A stretch of DNA of 64,000 nucleotides from Elymus sibiricus (lineage: Eukaryota; Streptophyta; Magnoliopsida; Poales; Poaceae). Under the pieces are notes generated by a model, which saw nothing but the letters and a program-made list of their open reading frames with translations, ran no database searches and was not told the DNA's origin. The translations under genes and the position numbers were made by a program. Position 1 is the first letter of the stretch; every line of letters starts with the position of its first letter. This document shows, one piece after another, positions 23,601 through 35,125 of this stretch. The stretch lies in the NCBI GenBank assembly GCA_039707655.1, contig CM077675.1, forward strand, positions 415,833,162 through 415,897,161, given 5' to 3'.

Positions 23601-25616
23601 TAGAAGCACTTAGTCTCGGGTTTGGGTTCAACCTTGGGTTTCTTCACTGGAGCGGCAACTGTTTTGCCATTCTTGAAGTTTCCCTTCTTGCCCTTGCCCT
23701 TCTTGAAACTAGTGGTCATGTTAACCATCAACACTTGATGCTCCTTCTTGATTTCTACCTTCGCTGCCTTAAGCATTGCGAACAGCTCCGGGATCACTAT
23801 CTCCATCCCTTGCATGTTATAGTTCATCACAAAGCTCTAGTAGCTTGGTGATAGTGACTGGAGAACTCTGTCAATCACTATCTTATCTGGAAGATGAACT
23901 CCCACTTGATTCAAGCGATTGTAGTACCCAGACATTCTGAGCACATGCTCACCGATTGAGCTATTCTCCTCCATCTTGCAGGCAAAGAACTTTGTCAGAG
24001 GTCTCATACCTCTCAACACGGGCATGAACCCGAAATTCCAATTTCAGCTCTCGGAACATCTCATATGCTCCGTGACGTTCAAAATGTCTTTGGAGCCTCA
24101 ATTCTAAGACGTAAAGCATGGCGCACTAAACTATCAAGTAGTCATCAAAACGTGTCTGCCAGACGTTCACAACATCCACAGACGACGCTTGAGGGGGTGG
24201 CGCACCGAGTGGTGCATCGAGGACATAAGCCTTTTGTGCAGCAATGAGGACAATCCTCAGACCACGAACCCAATCCGTATAATTGCTACCATCATCTTTC
24301 AACTTACTTTTTCTCTAGGAACGTATCAAAAATACAAGGGAGCTACGGCGCGAGCTATTGATCGACAACATAATTTGCAAAGACATTTTGACTATGTTCA
24401 TGATAATGAGTTCAGTTAATCATATTACTAAAGAACTCCCACTCAAATTGACATCCCTCCGGTCATCCGAGTGTTACATGATCCAAATTCACCAACCCAA
24501 GTCCGATCATCACGTGAGATGAGGTGGTTTCAATGGTGAACATCTCCATGTTGATCATATCTACTATATGACTCATGTTCGACCTTTCGGTATCTTGTGT
24601 TCTGAGGCCATGTCTGTACATGCTAGGCTCGTCAAGTTTAACCCGAGTGTTCCGCATGTGCAAAACTAGCTTGCACCCGTTGTATGTGAACGTAGAGTCT
24701 ATCACACTCGATCATCACGTGGTGCTTCGAAACGACGAACTTTCGCAACGGTACACACTCGGGGAGAACACAATTTTATCTCGAAATTTTAGTGAGGGGT
24801 CACCTTATAATGCTACCGTCGTCCTAAGCAAAACAAGGTGCATAAAAGGATTAACATCACATGCAAATCATAAGTGACATGATATGGCCATGATCTTGTG
24901 CTTTTGATCTCCATCTCCAAACCACCGGCATGATCTCGATCATCACCGGCATAACACCATGATCTCCATCATCTTGATCTCCATCAACGTGTCGCCATGA
25001 GGTTGTCGCGCCAACTATTGCTTCTACAACTATTGCTAACTCATAGTGATAAAGTAAAGCAAAAAGGCAAAAATAAATTAAAGACAACCCTATGGCTCCT
25101 GCCGGTTGCCGTACTCATCGACATGTAAGTCGTGATAATCTATACAAAACATGATCATCTCATACATCACATATATCTCATCATGTTTCTGGCCATATCA
25201 TATCACATCATACCCTGCAAAAACAAGTTAGACGTCCTCTAATTTGTTGTTGCATGTTTTACGTGGCTGCTATGGGTATCTAGCAAGAACGATTCTTACC
25301 TACGCAAAACCACAACGGTGATATACAAGTTGCTATTTCACCTTCTACAAGGACCGCCTCTGTCGAATCCGATTCAACTAAAGTGGGAGAGAGACAGACA
25401 CCCGCCAGCCATCTTATGGAACAAAGTTACATGTCAGTCGATGGAACCGGTCTCTTGTACGTGGACGAGTAAGGTTGGTCCGAGCCGCTTCATCCCACAA
25501 TACCGTCGAATCAAGATAAGACTAAGGAGGGAAGCAATCTGAATATCAACGCCCACAAACTCCTTTGTGTTCTACTCGTGATCTCATCTACGCATAGACC
25601 TAGGTCATGATGCCAC
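20615..25616 (-). pseudogene. Degraded Angela-type gag-pol
   Basis: On the minus strand, gag remnants lie at 23579-24060 (KFFACKMEENSSIGEHVLRM, then a Lys-rich stretch and ETKCFYYKGNGH, the start of a CCHC zinc knuckle). Integrase follows at about 22365-22640 (YRSRTLLDIVRSMLSLADLP, PYELWFGR). The integrase-to-RT linker is at about 21990-22425 (YDAYVKRLQPDKLEPKADKC, EPRRSTRNRTAPKW). Reverse transcriptase and RNase H pieces lie at about 20620-21960. Many stops and frameshifts break it. Normal copia order is kept, so the element was complete when inserted. Confidence 0.8.
25603..25615 (-). other. Primer-binding site of the Angela element
   Basis: One base after the 5' LTR the minus strand reads TGGCATCATGACC, close to the initiator-Met tRNA complement TGGTATCAGAGCC used by plant copia elements. 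The differences fit decay. Confidence 0.6.
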
Positions 25617-27400
25617 TGATGGGGAACGTTGCATGGGAAACAAAATTTTCCTACGCACACACAAGATCTATCCATGGTGATGAGCATCTACGAGAGGCGA
25701 GATCGGATCTACATACCCTTGTAGATCGCTAAGAGGGAAGCGTTAAGAAACGCGGTTGACGTAGTCGAACGTCTTCGCGATCCAAATCGCAATCCGTCCC
25801 ACGATCCAATCACGATCCGTCCCGATCTAGCGCCGAACGGATGGCACCTCCGCGTTCAGCACACGTACAGCTCGATGACGTCTCCACCTCCTCGATCCAG
25901 CGAGCGAGGTTGGAGTAGTAGATGAGTTCTCCGGCAACACGATGGCGTGGTGGTGGCGGTGGTGGTGCTATCTCGGCAGGGCTGCGCCTAGCGCTACCGA
26001 AACCGCAAACGGAGGAGAAAACGATCTAGGGAGAGAGAGGGGCGCCAAGGGCTTCGTGTGTGCTCTTGGGGCGCCCCTCCCCTCTATATATAGGTGGAGG
26101 GGCGTGGAGATCAGCCCCTCCAAGCCCTAGGGCGCAGCCAAGGGGGAGGGGTTGGACTCCTAGTCCAATTCCCTCCCTTCCCATAAACAGGTGGACTTTC
26201 CACCTCTCCCAAGCCACATGGGCCTTGAGGGACTTGTGCGCCTGGCCCAATATGGCCAGGGCGCCTCCCCTCAGCCCATGCAAACCCTTGGGACGTGGTG
26301 GAACCCTTGGTCCACTTTCGGACTCCTCCGGAAGTTTCCGGAACCTTCTAGAAGCTTCCCGGTACAATACCGGAAAAACCCGAAACTTTTCCGGTAGCCA
26401 AAATATGACTTCCCATATATAAATCTTTACCTCCGGACCATTCCGAAACTCCTCGTGACGTCCGGGATCTCATCCGGGACTCCTAAAAACCTCCGGTCAC
26501 CAACATACATAACTCAACAATACAAAATCGTCACCGAACGTTAAGTGTGTAGACCCTACGGGTTCGAGAACTATGTAGACATGACCGACACAACTCTACG
26601 GTCAATAACCAATAGCGGGAACTGGATGCCCATATTGGTTCCTACATATTCTACGAAGATATTTATCGGTTGAAGCACGATGTGAAGGATTCAGACAATC
26701 CCGTTTGCAGTTCCCTTTGTCCATCGGTATGTTACTTGCCCGAGATTTGATCGTCGGTATCTCCATACCTAGTTCAATATCATTACCGGCAAGTCTCTTT
26801 ACTCGTTCCGTAACACAATATCCCGTGACTAACTCCTTAGTCACATTGCTTGCAAGCTTCTTGTGATGCTGTGTTATTGAGTGGGCCCAGAGATACCTCT
26901 CCATCATACGGAGTGACAAATCCCAGTCTCGATCCATGCCAACTCAACAGACACCCTCGGAGATACCTGTAGAGCACCTATATAGTCACCCAGTTACGTT
27001 GTGACGTTTGATACACACAAGGCATTCCTCCGGTGTCCGGGAGTTGCATGATCTCATGGTCGTAGGAACATATACTTGACATGGATAAAGCAGTAGCAAC
27101 AAACTGACACGATCAACTGTTATGCTTACGGTTGGGTCTTGTCCATCACATCATTCTCCTAATGATGTGATCCCGTTATCAGATGACAACTCATTGTCTA
27201 TGGTCAGGAAACCTTGACCATCTCTGATCAACGAGCTAGTCTAGTAGAGGCTTACTAGGGACACAGTGTTGTCTATGTATCCACACATGTATCTGAGTTT
27301 CCGATCAATACAATTCTAGCATGGATAATAAACGATTATCATGAACAAGTAAATATGATAATAACCATTTTATTATTGCCTCTAGGGCATATTTCCAACA
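25617..27400 (-). repeat. Angela 5' LTR
   Basis: 1784 bp, TG...CA on the minus strand (starts TGTTGGAAATATGCCCTAGA, ends CAACGTTCCCCATCA). A TATA-like CCTATATATAGAGG is near 26083-26096. It carries the undisturbed version of the segment that is inverted and duplicated in the 3' LTR. Confidence 0.88.
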
Positions 27401-28670
27401 ACGACAAGGCAACAGGGCGCGCCCTGATGCCTTGTGGGTCCCTCGTGGCTCTTTCTGACCTAATTCCACCTCCATAAATTTTCTAAAATCGAGAAACCAA
27501 CAGAGAGCCACCCGAAACACTTTTTCCGTCGCGCAAGTCTCTGTTCTGACGGAAGGCCATCTGGAGACCTTTTCTGGTATTCCGTCGGAGTGGGAATCGA
27601 CCACGGAGGCCGTCTATATCAACCTTGCCACCTCCATGATGATGCTTGAGTAGTCCACCACAGACCTACGGGTCCATAGCTAGTACATAAATGGCTTATT
27701 CTCTCTCTTTGATCTTCAATACAAAGTTCACTGCAATTCCCGCGGTGATCTATCCAATGTAATCTTTTTTTGTGGTGTGTTTGTTGGGATTCGATGAATT
27801 GTGGGTTTATGATCATATTATTCATTGAAAGTAATTGAGTCTTTTCTGAGTTCTATTATGAATGATTATTATAGCTTCATACTTCTCTCCGATCTATCGG
27901 TTTGGTTTGGCCAACTAGATGGATTTATCTTCAGCGGGAGCGGTGTGTTGTAGTGGGTTCAATCTTGTGGTGCTTTATATCCTCGTGACAGAAGGGGGGC
28001 AAGACACGTATTTGTATTGTTGGCATTAAGGATAAAACAACATGATTTGAACATATTGCTTGTCTTATTTTGTCTACATCATGTCACCTTGCTCCAAGCA
28101 TTACTTTGTTTGTTATGAACTTAATACCTAGAGAGGCAAGCATAGAAGCGCTCTCGAAGTGGAGTAATAGTAGTAAATGCAGAATCGTTTCGGTCTACTT
28201 GTTTATGGACGGGATGCCTATATACATGATTATTTCCATGAATAACATGTCATAACTATGCGCAATTCTTTCAGTTTCCCAACAGTAATTTGTCTACCCA
28301 TCATATGCTATTTCCAAGAGAGAAGCCTCTAGCGAACACTATGGCCCCCGGGTCTACTTAAACATAAATACAAAAACTCCTAAAATAACTTGTTGCATAT
28401 TATTTACTTTTATTTTGCTTTTAAAATATCTATTTCTATCAAGATTTAATCCTTGCAAGTAACGAGTTCAAGGGGCTTGACAACCCTCTTGCCCGCGTTA
28501 GGTGCAACTGTTTGTTTTTGCGTGTGTAGGTGTTGTTAAAAGGAATTTGCTTGGTTCTCCTATTGGTTTGATAACCTTGGTTCTCACTGAGGGAAATACT
28601 TATCTCTACTGTGCTTCATCTCCTCTCCTCTTCGGGGAAAATCCCAACGCAGCTCACAAGTAGCAAATGT

Positions 28671-29238
28671 TATTGCGACTGTCGGTGATGGTCGTCATTC
28701 CCATCCTCCCGCTTTACCACGGTCTCAGTGGAAGAGGAGACAAAAGACGACCATCTACGACAATAGTGGGTATCCTTCTCTCAGAACAACTCTCATCAGA
28801 GTGTGCGAGCCATCACCGATGTGAAGGGGATTGAGGGTTTTCTTGGGTTCGGTGGTGGATGAAATGGAACCACTCTTTTAATGAGCGGTGGCGTTGTGTG
28901 GAGTGGTGGGAACTTGAACTGTGGGAACACGGTCGAGTTTGACTATGGAGGGATGCGAGGATGTAGATAGAGGCGAGGACGTCCATCTTCCATCAGATGG
29001 TGGAAAGTGTACTGAATTAGCTTATTCCTCAAATTACTTTTCAATCCGCAAATGATCCTGGATTCGAATTCATAGCCATAATTTATTTTCACTAGTTCAT
29101 TTTATATCAATTTTGGGTAAGCTTTTTGAAGAGTAATGCCATTTTTGTAATGTGAAAAATATGTAGTACAATACATGATGAACACCATTGTTCAATTGAC
29201 ATGCACAATATCACATATTTTGTTGGTTGTCTTTTGTG
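28671..29238. other. Remainder of CACTA-like DNA and unassigned sequence
   Basis: The first 120 bp complete the interrupted tandem unit. The rest to 29238 has no ORF or repeat that I recognise. On the minus strand 28800-28990 looks like GC-richer leader sequence that might precede the repeated module, but no start is convincing. Confidence 0.35.
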
Positions 29239-29394
29239 CCTCACTACAAATATATGCATGGATCAGCATGCCAGGTTTCAAAGCAAAGTACAATGAAAGA
29301 AAGCTATCTATGCATGCATGCATAACATGGCACCATGACATGGTGTATCTATTAATCACAGTTGTTCCTGTGGCATCGTGCACAAATGCAAATA

Positions 29395-30530
29395 GTTTCT
29401 CACCTCCTGACTTGTGCATTTTACACGCATGCTTTGATCAACATGTTTGAATTCCAGTCAAGTACAACCAAACATTCTCCAATACAATTTAAAACCTCTT
29501 CACCAAAACAACATGTCATACCATAACAAGTCATTTCTAGCCTTAATCATTTTTGAAGTGATGTGCACAAGGCAAGTGGTCGATCACTATAAAAAAAGAG
29601 GGTTGGCTTGTGTGTACCGCACACATAGATGCGTGGAACGACATGTACGGATTCCAATCATAGACAACCACATATTTCCAAATTCAATTTGAGACTTATC
29701 GACAAAAAAACATGTCGTACCCATGACAAGACATGTCTAGCCTTAACCATTCTTGAAGTGACGTGTACAAGGCAAGTGGTTGCTCACTACAAAATGTTGA
29801 GGGTTGGCTTGTGCTTAACGCACGCATATATGCATAAATCGACATGTCTGGATTCTAATCATAGTACAACCAAACATTCCCCAATTGAATTTGAGACTTC
29901 TTGACCAAAACAACATGTCGTACCCATGATAAGACATGTCTAGACTTTACCATTCTTGAAGTGACATGGCCAAGGCAAGTGGCTGCTCACTACAAAAAAT
30001 TGAAGGTTGGCATGTACAAAATGCACACGTGTATGCATCGATTAACATGTCCAGCTTCCAATCAAAGTACAACCAAATAATGCCCAATTCACTCGAGGCT
30101 TGTTCACAAAAACATCATGTTGTATCCAGAACACAAGACATGTCTAGATTTAACCATTCTTGAAGTGACATGAACAAGGCAAGTGGTTGCTCACTACAAG
30201 AAATTTAGGGTTGGCATGTGCAGAACGCGCACATGTATGCATTGATCAAGATGTCTAGATTCAAATAAAAGTACAACCAAACAATGCCCAATTCACTTGA
30301 GGCTTGTTCATCAAAACAACATGTCATACCCACAACACAAGACATGTCCAGCTTTAACCTTTCTTGAAGTGACATGGTCAAGGCAAGTGGTTGTAGAAAA
30401 AAAAAATGAGGGTTGGCTTGTGCAAAACCCACACATATATGCATGGATCGACATGTCTGGATTCAAATCAAAGTACAACCAAACAATGCCCAATTCACTT
30501 GAGGCTTCTTCACCAAAACAGCATGGTGCA
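29395..30530 (+). repeat. Tandem array, period about 200 bp, roughly 5.5 copies
   Basis: The anchor ACATGTCRTACC occurs near 29511, 29710, 29913, 30114 (diverged) and 30319, with a partial copy at 30519: spacings 199, 203, 201, 205, 200. Each unit also holds AAGGCAAGTGGTTGCTCACT followed by ACAA, so the transposon end motif CACTACAA recurs in the repeat. Such subterminal repeats in En/Spm elements bind the element's own regulatory protein. Confidence 0.8.
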
Positions 30531-31643
30531 TAAAACCCACACACATGCATGCACAAGCAGATCAGTAAAAAAACATATGCGTGTACAAGTGCACGTATCT
30601 CTAAAATTGTTCACGATACTTCCTGAAAGTGTGCACGTTCTTTCTGGATGTTGGCATGTCTCTGTTACAAAAATAGTTTGTACAGTCAAAAAAATTGGTT
30701 CCCTTCATTTTTTCGCACCCTGACCTTTTTTACTTCCCGCCTACATTTCCAAAGGGATCGTGCTAAATTTTTCCCACCGTCAATAAATACCTCATTTGTT
30801 GCTATCGATAAACCGCAGTCATAATTTTCCACTGCCCCTTCCTCCCGCACTTCTCCTCCAGATCTCGAACCCTCCCAACGGCGTCGGTTTCCCTCACCGT
30901 CGCCATCGAGCGACATGACGATAGGCAACCTTCGAAGCGGTAAGATCCGCAAGGTTCTTGTGATGTTGACCCCAAGAACTAATCATAAACGGACAAGTAA
31001 CAATCATCTCCCACTCCCTCACTACCCCAACTATTGAAGATCTGTATGAGCGTATGTATGTAGACATGTTCGATTTATCCGCTTGTATTCGAGAATTCCA
31101 AGGTTAATTCCACACTAGTTCAAACTTAGGGTTCGTATCGGGGTGTTTCCTCCTTGTGTATTCTAGATTTATTCCCATGTTGTTACCCACATTGTGTTCC
31201 CTTGAATTATTACGATTTAGGCACCGTACAAGCGTTTACAATTCAGTATACATGGTCTAGTCAATTGAAAACATGATTATACATAGATGTAGGTTAGGAA
31301 GAACATCATTTCACATTTGTATTCTCTATTCATGGGCCGACCATGAAGACATGATCACATATTGGACGACACCACAATCACTGCTTCTGTGATATTGTAG
31401 TTCATCCAGTGATTACATATTGATGTTTTATCTTTGTGGATTCTTTCGTAGATCTCATTATTTCATCTTTGTTCTGCAGTTGCACCCAACACACAAACTG
31501 AGTACGAGAAAACCAGGGAACATAACATAAGGGGGAATGCTATCTGCATGACGGAAAGATTCAAGGAGATGGGAATGGCTTCGAACTCAGTTACTAGGGA
31601 TATCTCTGAAATTGCACACAGATTTGTATATGGTACTGCTAAC

Positions 31644-33508
31644 TGATACGTCTCCAACGTACCAATAATTTATGAAGTATTCATGCCATATGCACCTATG
31701 TTTACAATACTTTTATATGATTTTGATGCACTTTGCATGATTTATTTAGAACTAACCTGGCCTGACGTTGTTTTCAGCAGAACTACCGTGGTGGTGTTTT
31801 TTGTGCAGAAATCAAAGTTCTCCAAATGCAACGAAACTTTTTGACGATTTTTTTGGAACAAAAGAGGCACTAGAAGCTTCGTTGGAGGGCCAGAAGAGCC
31901 ACGAGATGGGCACAACCCACTAGGGCATGCCAGGCCCCTCCGGCATGCCCTGGTGTCTTGTGGTCCACTCGTGGCCCATCTTCACGTGAAACCGACGCCC
32001 AAAAATCCTATATATTCAGAAACCCCCAGAAATAACCCTAGATGAGAAGTTCCGCTGCCGCAACTCTCTGTATCGACGAAAAACCAATCTGGAGGCGTTC
32101 CAGTACCCTGCCGGAGAGGGTAGATCATCTCCGGTGGCCATCTTCATCATCCCGGAGGAGGCCATGACGAGGAGGGAGTAATCCACCCTCGGGGCTGAGG
32201 GTATGTACCAGTAGCTATGTGTTCAATCTCTCTCTCTCTCATGTTCTTGAGATGTCACGATCTTGATGTATAACGGGCTTTGTTAATATTGTCGTATCAT
32301 ATGGTGTTTTCCCCTCTCTATCTTGTTGTGATGAATTGAGTTTTGCCTTTGAGATTTTGTTATTACCAGATTGAATACTTTTATGGATTTGAGAGCACTT
32401 GATCTATGTCTTGGCACTCAACTCGCGGATTCCCAAGGTGACATTGGGGTAATCTATGCATAGGGGTTGATGCATGTTTTCGTCCTACTTTCTCCGATAG
32501 AAATCTTGGGGCATTCTTTGAGGTTCTTTGTGTTGGATTGAGTATTATGAATCTGAAATTGTTTGATGCGTATCGTATAATTAACTCATGGATACTTGTG
32601 GTGACATTGGAGTATCTAGGTGAAATTAGAGTTGGTTGATGCGTATCATATGGTGTTATTCTAGTACGAACTCTTAGATAGATTGATCAGAAAGGATAAC
32701 TTGGTGTTATTCTAGTACGAACTCTTGGATAGATCGATCAGAAAGGATAACTTTAAGGGGGTTTCAAACAATTTCTCTTATGTTCTCCGCTAGATAATAA
32801 CTTTGGAGTGATTCTTCGTTGCACGTTGAGGGATGGTTATGTGATCCAATTATATTAGCATTGTTGAGAGATTGCACTAGCAAAAGTACGGACCCTAGGC
32901 CTTGTTTTCAAGCATTGCAATACCATTTGTGCTCACTTTTGTTACTTGCTACCTTGCTATTTTTTATTGTTACTATTACAAAAATCAATACCTACTATCA
33001 TTACTACACTTGTATCACCATCTGTTCGCCGAACTAGTGCACCTATACAATTTACCATTGTATTTGGTGTGTTGGGGACACAAGAGACTTTTTATTATTT
33101 GCATTGTTGAGGAAATCGTTAACTGGTAGCTGCTCGGTTGGCTGGCGAATCAACCATTTAAATGGCCGAGGAGGGCACAACCCCTCAGGGCGCGCCGGGC
33201 CCCCCTGGCACGCCCTGGTGGGTTGTGCTCTCCACAGCCCACCTCTCCGGCAGTTGTTTGGCCCACTGGGTGTCTTCTGCTCTAGAAATAATCTCCAAAA
33301 AGTTTCATCGCGATTGGACTCTGTTTGGTATTGATTTTCTGCGAAGTAAAAAACAAGCAAAAACAGCAACTGGCACTTGGGCACTATGTCAATAGGTTAG
33401 TCCCAAAAAATGATATAAAGTTGTTATAAAATGATTGTAAAACATCCAAGAATGATAATATAATAGCATGGAACAAGCAAAAATTATAGATACGTTGGAG
33501 ACGTATCA
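31644..33508. repeat. Chimeric LTR with inverted ends
   Basis: The left part (31644 to about 33100) is one Athila-type LTR on the plus strand, starting TGATACGTCTCCAACGTACC. The right part (about 33120-33508) is the first 390 bp of a different LTR family in reverse orientation, so the unit ends CGTTGGAGACGTATCA. The two join near 33100-33120 around ATTATTTGCATTGTTGAGG. No TSD is seen (CTAAC against GGTGA). The surrounding transposon ORF would read across in frame without the insert (GCT AAC | GGT GAC). Confidence 0.7.
31911..31962. promoter_or_regulatory. GC-rich U3 hairpin in the chimeric LTR
   Basis: An inverted repeat with cores GGGCATGCC and GGCATGCCC, flanked by CACAACCCAC on the left and TCTTGTGG on the right. 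Other LTRs here carry GGGCGCGCC/GGCGCGCCC at the same place; both arms have changed together. Confidence 0.6.
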
Positions 33509-34625
33509 GGTGACACCGGCACTGACTCAAGGCAAAATATTACAATATGGTTAAAATCGTACTGATGAGCAAGCGTTGCAGTTGAAGCCATTGATTATTA
33601 CATATAAAAATTGAAAATATCTAGTAACACACTGGAATGATGAGCACCACCAGGTAATTTGTACTTAATTTGTCATATTCAACTTTTACTATACCATATC
33701 GTTAAAACTAAATTTATGCTTCAATACATAGGATATTTGTGCCAAAAATAAAGCAAATTGAATGTTGTGAAGCTCCACCAAACTATTGGCTCTAGATGCT
33801 ACATTGCAGTTTATCACAGTAAGGTAAGCACTCTAGATTCTTACATGCAATTTCTTTTTCATAAGTATATGGTCTGTGGAAGTAACGTGCATCATGTCCT
33901 GTTTGATGTAGTAGTGTAATGAACAAAACCAGAAACCAACAATTGTTGAATTTTTGAAGCAAACCACACTAGAAAGAAGGATGGTCCGATGAGTACGGCT
34001 GCAACAATGGCACTCATAAGCATTATGGAATTTTTGGATTTCACATGTAATGTGCCACCCAAAATATTATGTTTCTAACATCGTACTAACAACGCTTCAA
34101 TCATATTGCAGAAGTACATGAATGACAAGTAAGACACAACTCTAGCAGAAGGTGAAGAGCCAAACATAGATGTGCAGATTGTTGCATAGGTTCTCAAGGA
34201 TATTACCAAGCATATCACGTTCCATGCAAGCATGGGAAGGTCATCTGCCTCCAGACATAATACAACCTCTCATGAACAAATGAGGGAGCTTGAAGAGAGG
34301 CTTGCACTCAGGAGCTAGCTGCGAGATCGGCAAATGATAGGTATCAAGAAGAGCTGACTATAAGAATAGCAGTGCAACAAACGGGAAATTGAATATCTCA
34401 AAACAAAGTATCAAGAAGAAATTGTAGCTCTTAAGAAGGAACAAGAGGAGAAAACTGCTTCTATGGAAAAGAAGCAATCAGAACTGGATGGCACTTTAGG
34501 TTTTGTCTCAAGGTGGTTGCACAATGTCTCTGATAACAACATGTCACAACCAACTTTGGGGGCTTTAACAAAAAAACATGCCGCAGCCCTAATGGTGGTC
34601 ATCTTCATCCGGAAACTTTGGTAGT

Positions 34626-35125
34626 CTTTTATTATATTTTGTAATGTGTGCTACTTTGTCTGTTTTCTTTTATGTCGTGTGTGATACTTCCCCAATTGGC
34701 TGATCATTATCACAGTTATCTTAAGCATGTTTGTTTTCATCGTTAATGAAAGTCATTTCATTCCTATTTTTGAAAGTTCACTAATTTCAAATTTTAAATT
34801 CAAATTTAAATTATGTTGCTAGTTGCAACACTTAACAAATTGTGATGGTAATAGTGATGAAAATCCATGTCGTCGCCAGCTTCCGGACCAACATGTAAGT
34901 AGACACGTCAGCATGTAGTGGGCCCACATGTCAGGATCTTTAACCGGTTAAACATGATTGATAATGACGGCCACCTTTGGAGATAAAACCTCGGTCGGGC
35001 CCAGTTCTAAGGTTCCACGTCAGTATCTTCTGGGACACTATGTTAGAAAAGTTGACTCGTTAAACATGGTGGGTCGGTTGTTAGTGACCGATTTATCGTC
35101 ATCGGAAACTATGACGAGGGACAAC
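34626..35125 (+). repeat. CACTA 3' subterminal region, left of the A1 insertion
   Basis: Non-coding and rich in short direct and inverted motifs (GTCGTCGCC, GTGACCGATTTATCGTCATC, ACTATGACGAGGGACAAC). It ends at the TSD ACAAC of element A1 and resumes at 62374. Confidence 0.55.

Larger units (their letters stand above)
18421..27400 (-). mobile_element. Full-length Angela/BARE-type copia element, minus strand
   Basis: 8980 bp with LTRs at both ends and a perfect 5-bp TSD, ACGAC (18416-18420 and 27401-27405). Read on the minus strand it starts TGTTGGAAATATGCCCTAGA, the hallmark of Angela-type LTRs. Order on the minus strand: 5' LTR (25617-27400), tRNA-Met-type PBS, degraded gag-pol, purine tract (AAGTGGGAGAC at about 20615-20625), 3' LTR (18421-20614). 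Inserted in the solo Athila LTR, so it is younger than that LTR. Confidence 0.9.
18137..28665 (+). repeat. Solo Athila-type LTR split by an Angela element
   Basis: Starts TGATACGTCTCCAATGTATC (18137-18420) and, after the Angela insertion, continues from 27406 to 28665, ending CTCACAAGTAGCA. Its own length is about 1.54 kb. No PBS, gag or second LTR is attached, so it is a solo LTR left by LTR-LTR recombination. Flanks ACTGT (18132-18136) and AATGT (28666-28670) are a one-mismatch TSD, and the tandem repeats of the host DNA join up across it. Confidence 0.75.
16567..29238 (-). mobile_element. CACTA-like DNA (partial), split by a nested LTR insertion
   Basis: The start CACTAGTAACATAGCATCAG is followed by subterminal repeats that pair with each other (GTGGCGGGT, CTGGCGGGCA, TGCCCGCCACTAGT at 16625-16725), as in CACTA ends. 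Next come short minus-strand ORFs (17002-17925) and tandem repeats of about 130-170 bp. The repeats are interrupted at 18137 by an Athila LTR and resume at 28671. I could not find a matching TAGTG end with TSD before the next CACTA element, so the right boundary is set only by its neighbour. Confidence 0.45.
30914..34625 (+). pseudogene. Degraded CACTA ORF1 (En/Spm plant transposase-24-like), interrupted by an LTR
   Basis: A GC-rich leader (30830-30913) precedes ATG at 30914. A first exon may end at GAAGCG|GTAAGA near 30937. A second begins after TTCTGCAG near 31480 and encodes YEKTREHNIRGNAICMTERF, then MGMASNSVTRDI, running into the chimeric LTR at 31644. Beyond the LTR, 34110-34625 encodes a C-terminal coiled-coil: EGEEPNIDVQIVA, VLKDITKHITF, HEQMRELEERLAL, YLKTKYQEEIVALKKEQEEK. 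In-frame stops (for example near 34130 and 34185) and the insertion make it dead. The layout fits the plant transposase (Ptta/En/Spm) family, whose products bind subterminal repeats. Confidence 0.55.

Noticed and set aside
29395..30530. Regularly spaced repeats, considered as a CRISPR-like array
   Set aside because: The units are contiguous 200-bp tandem repeats with no short-repeat/unique-spacer pattern, in a plant transposon.
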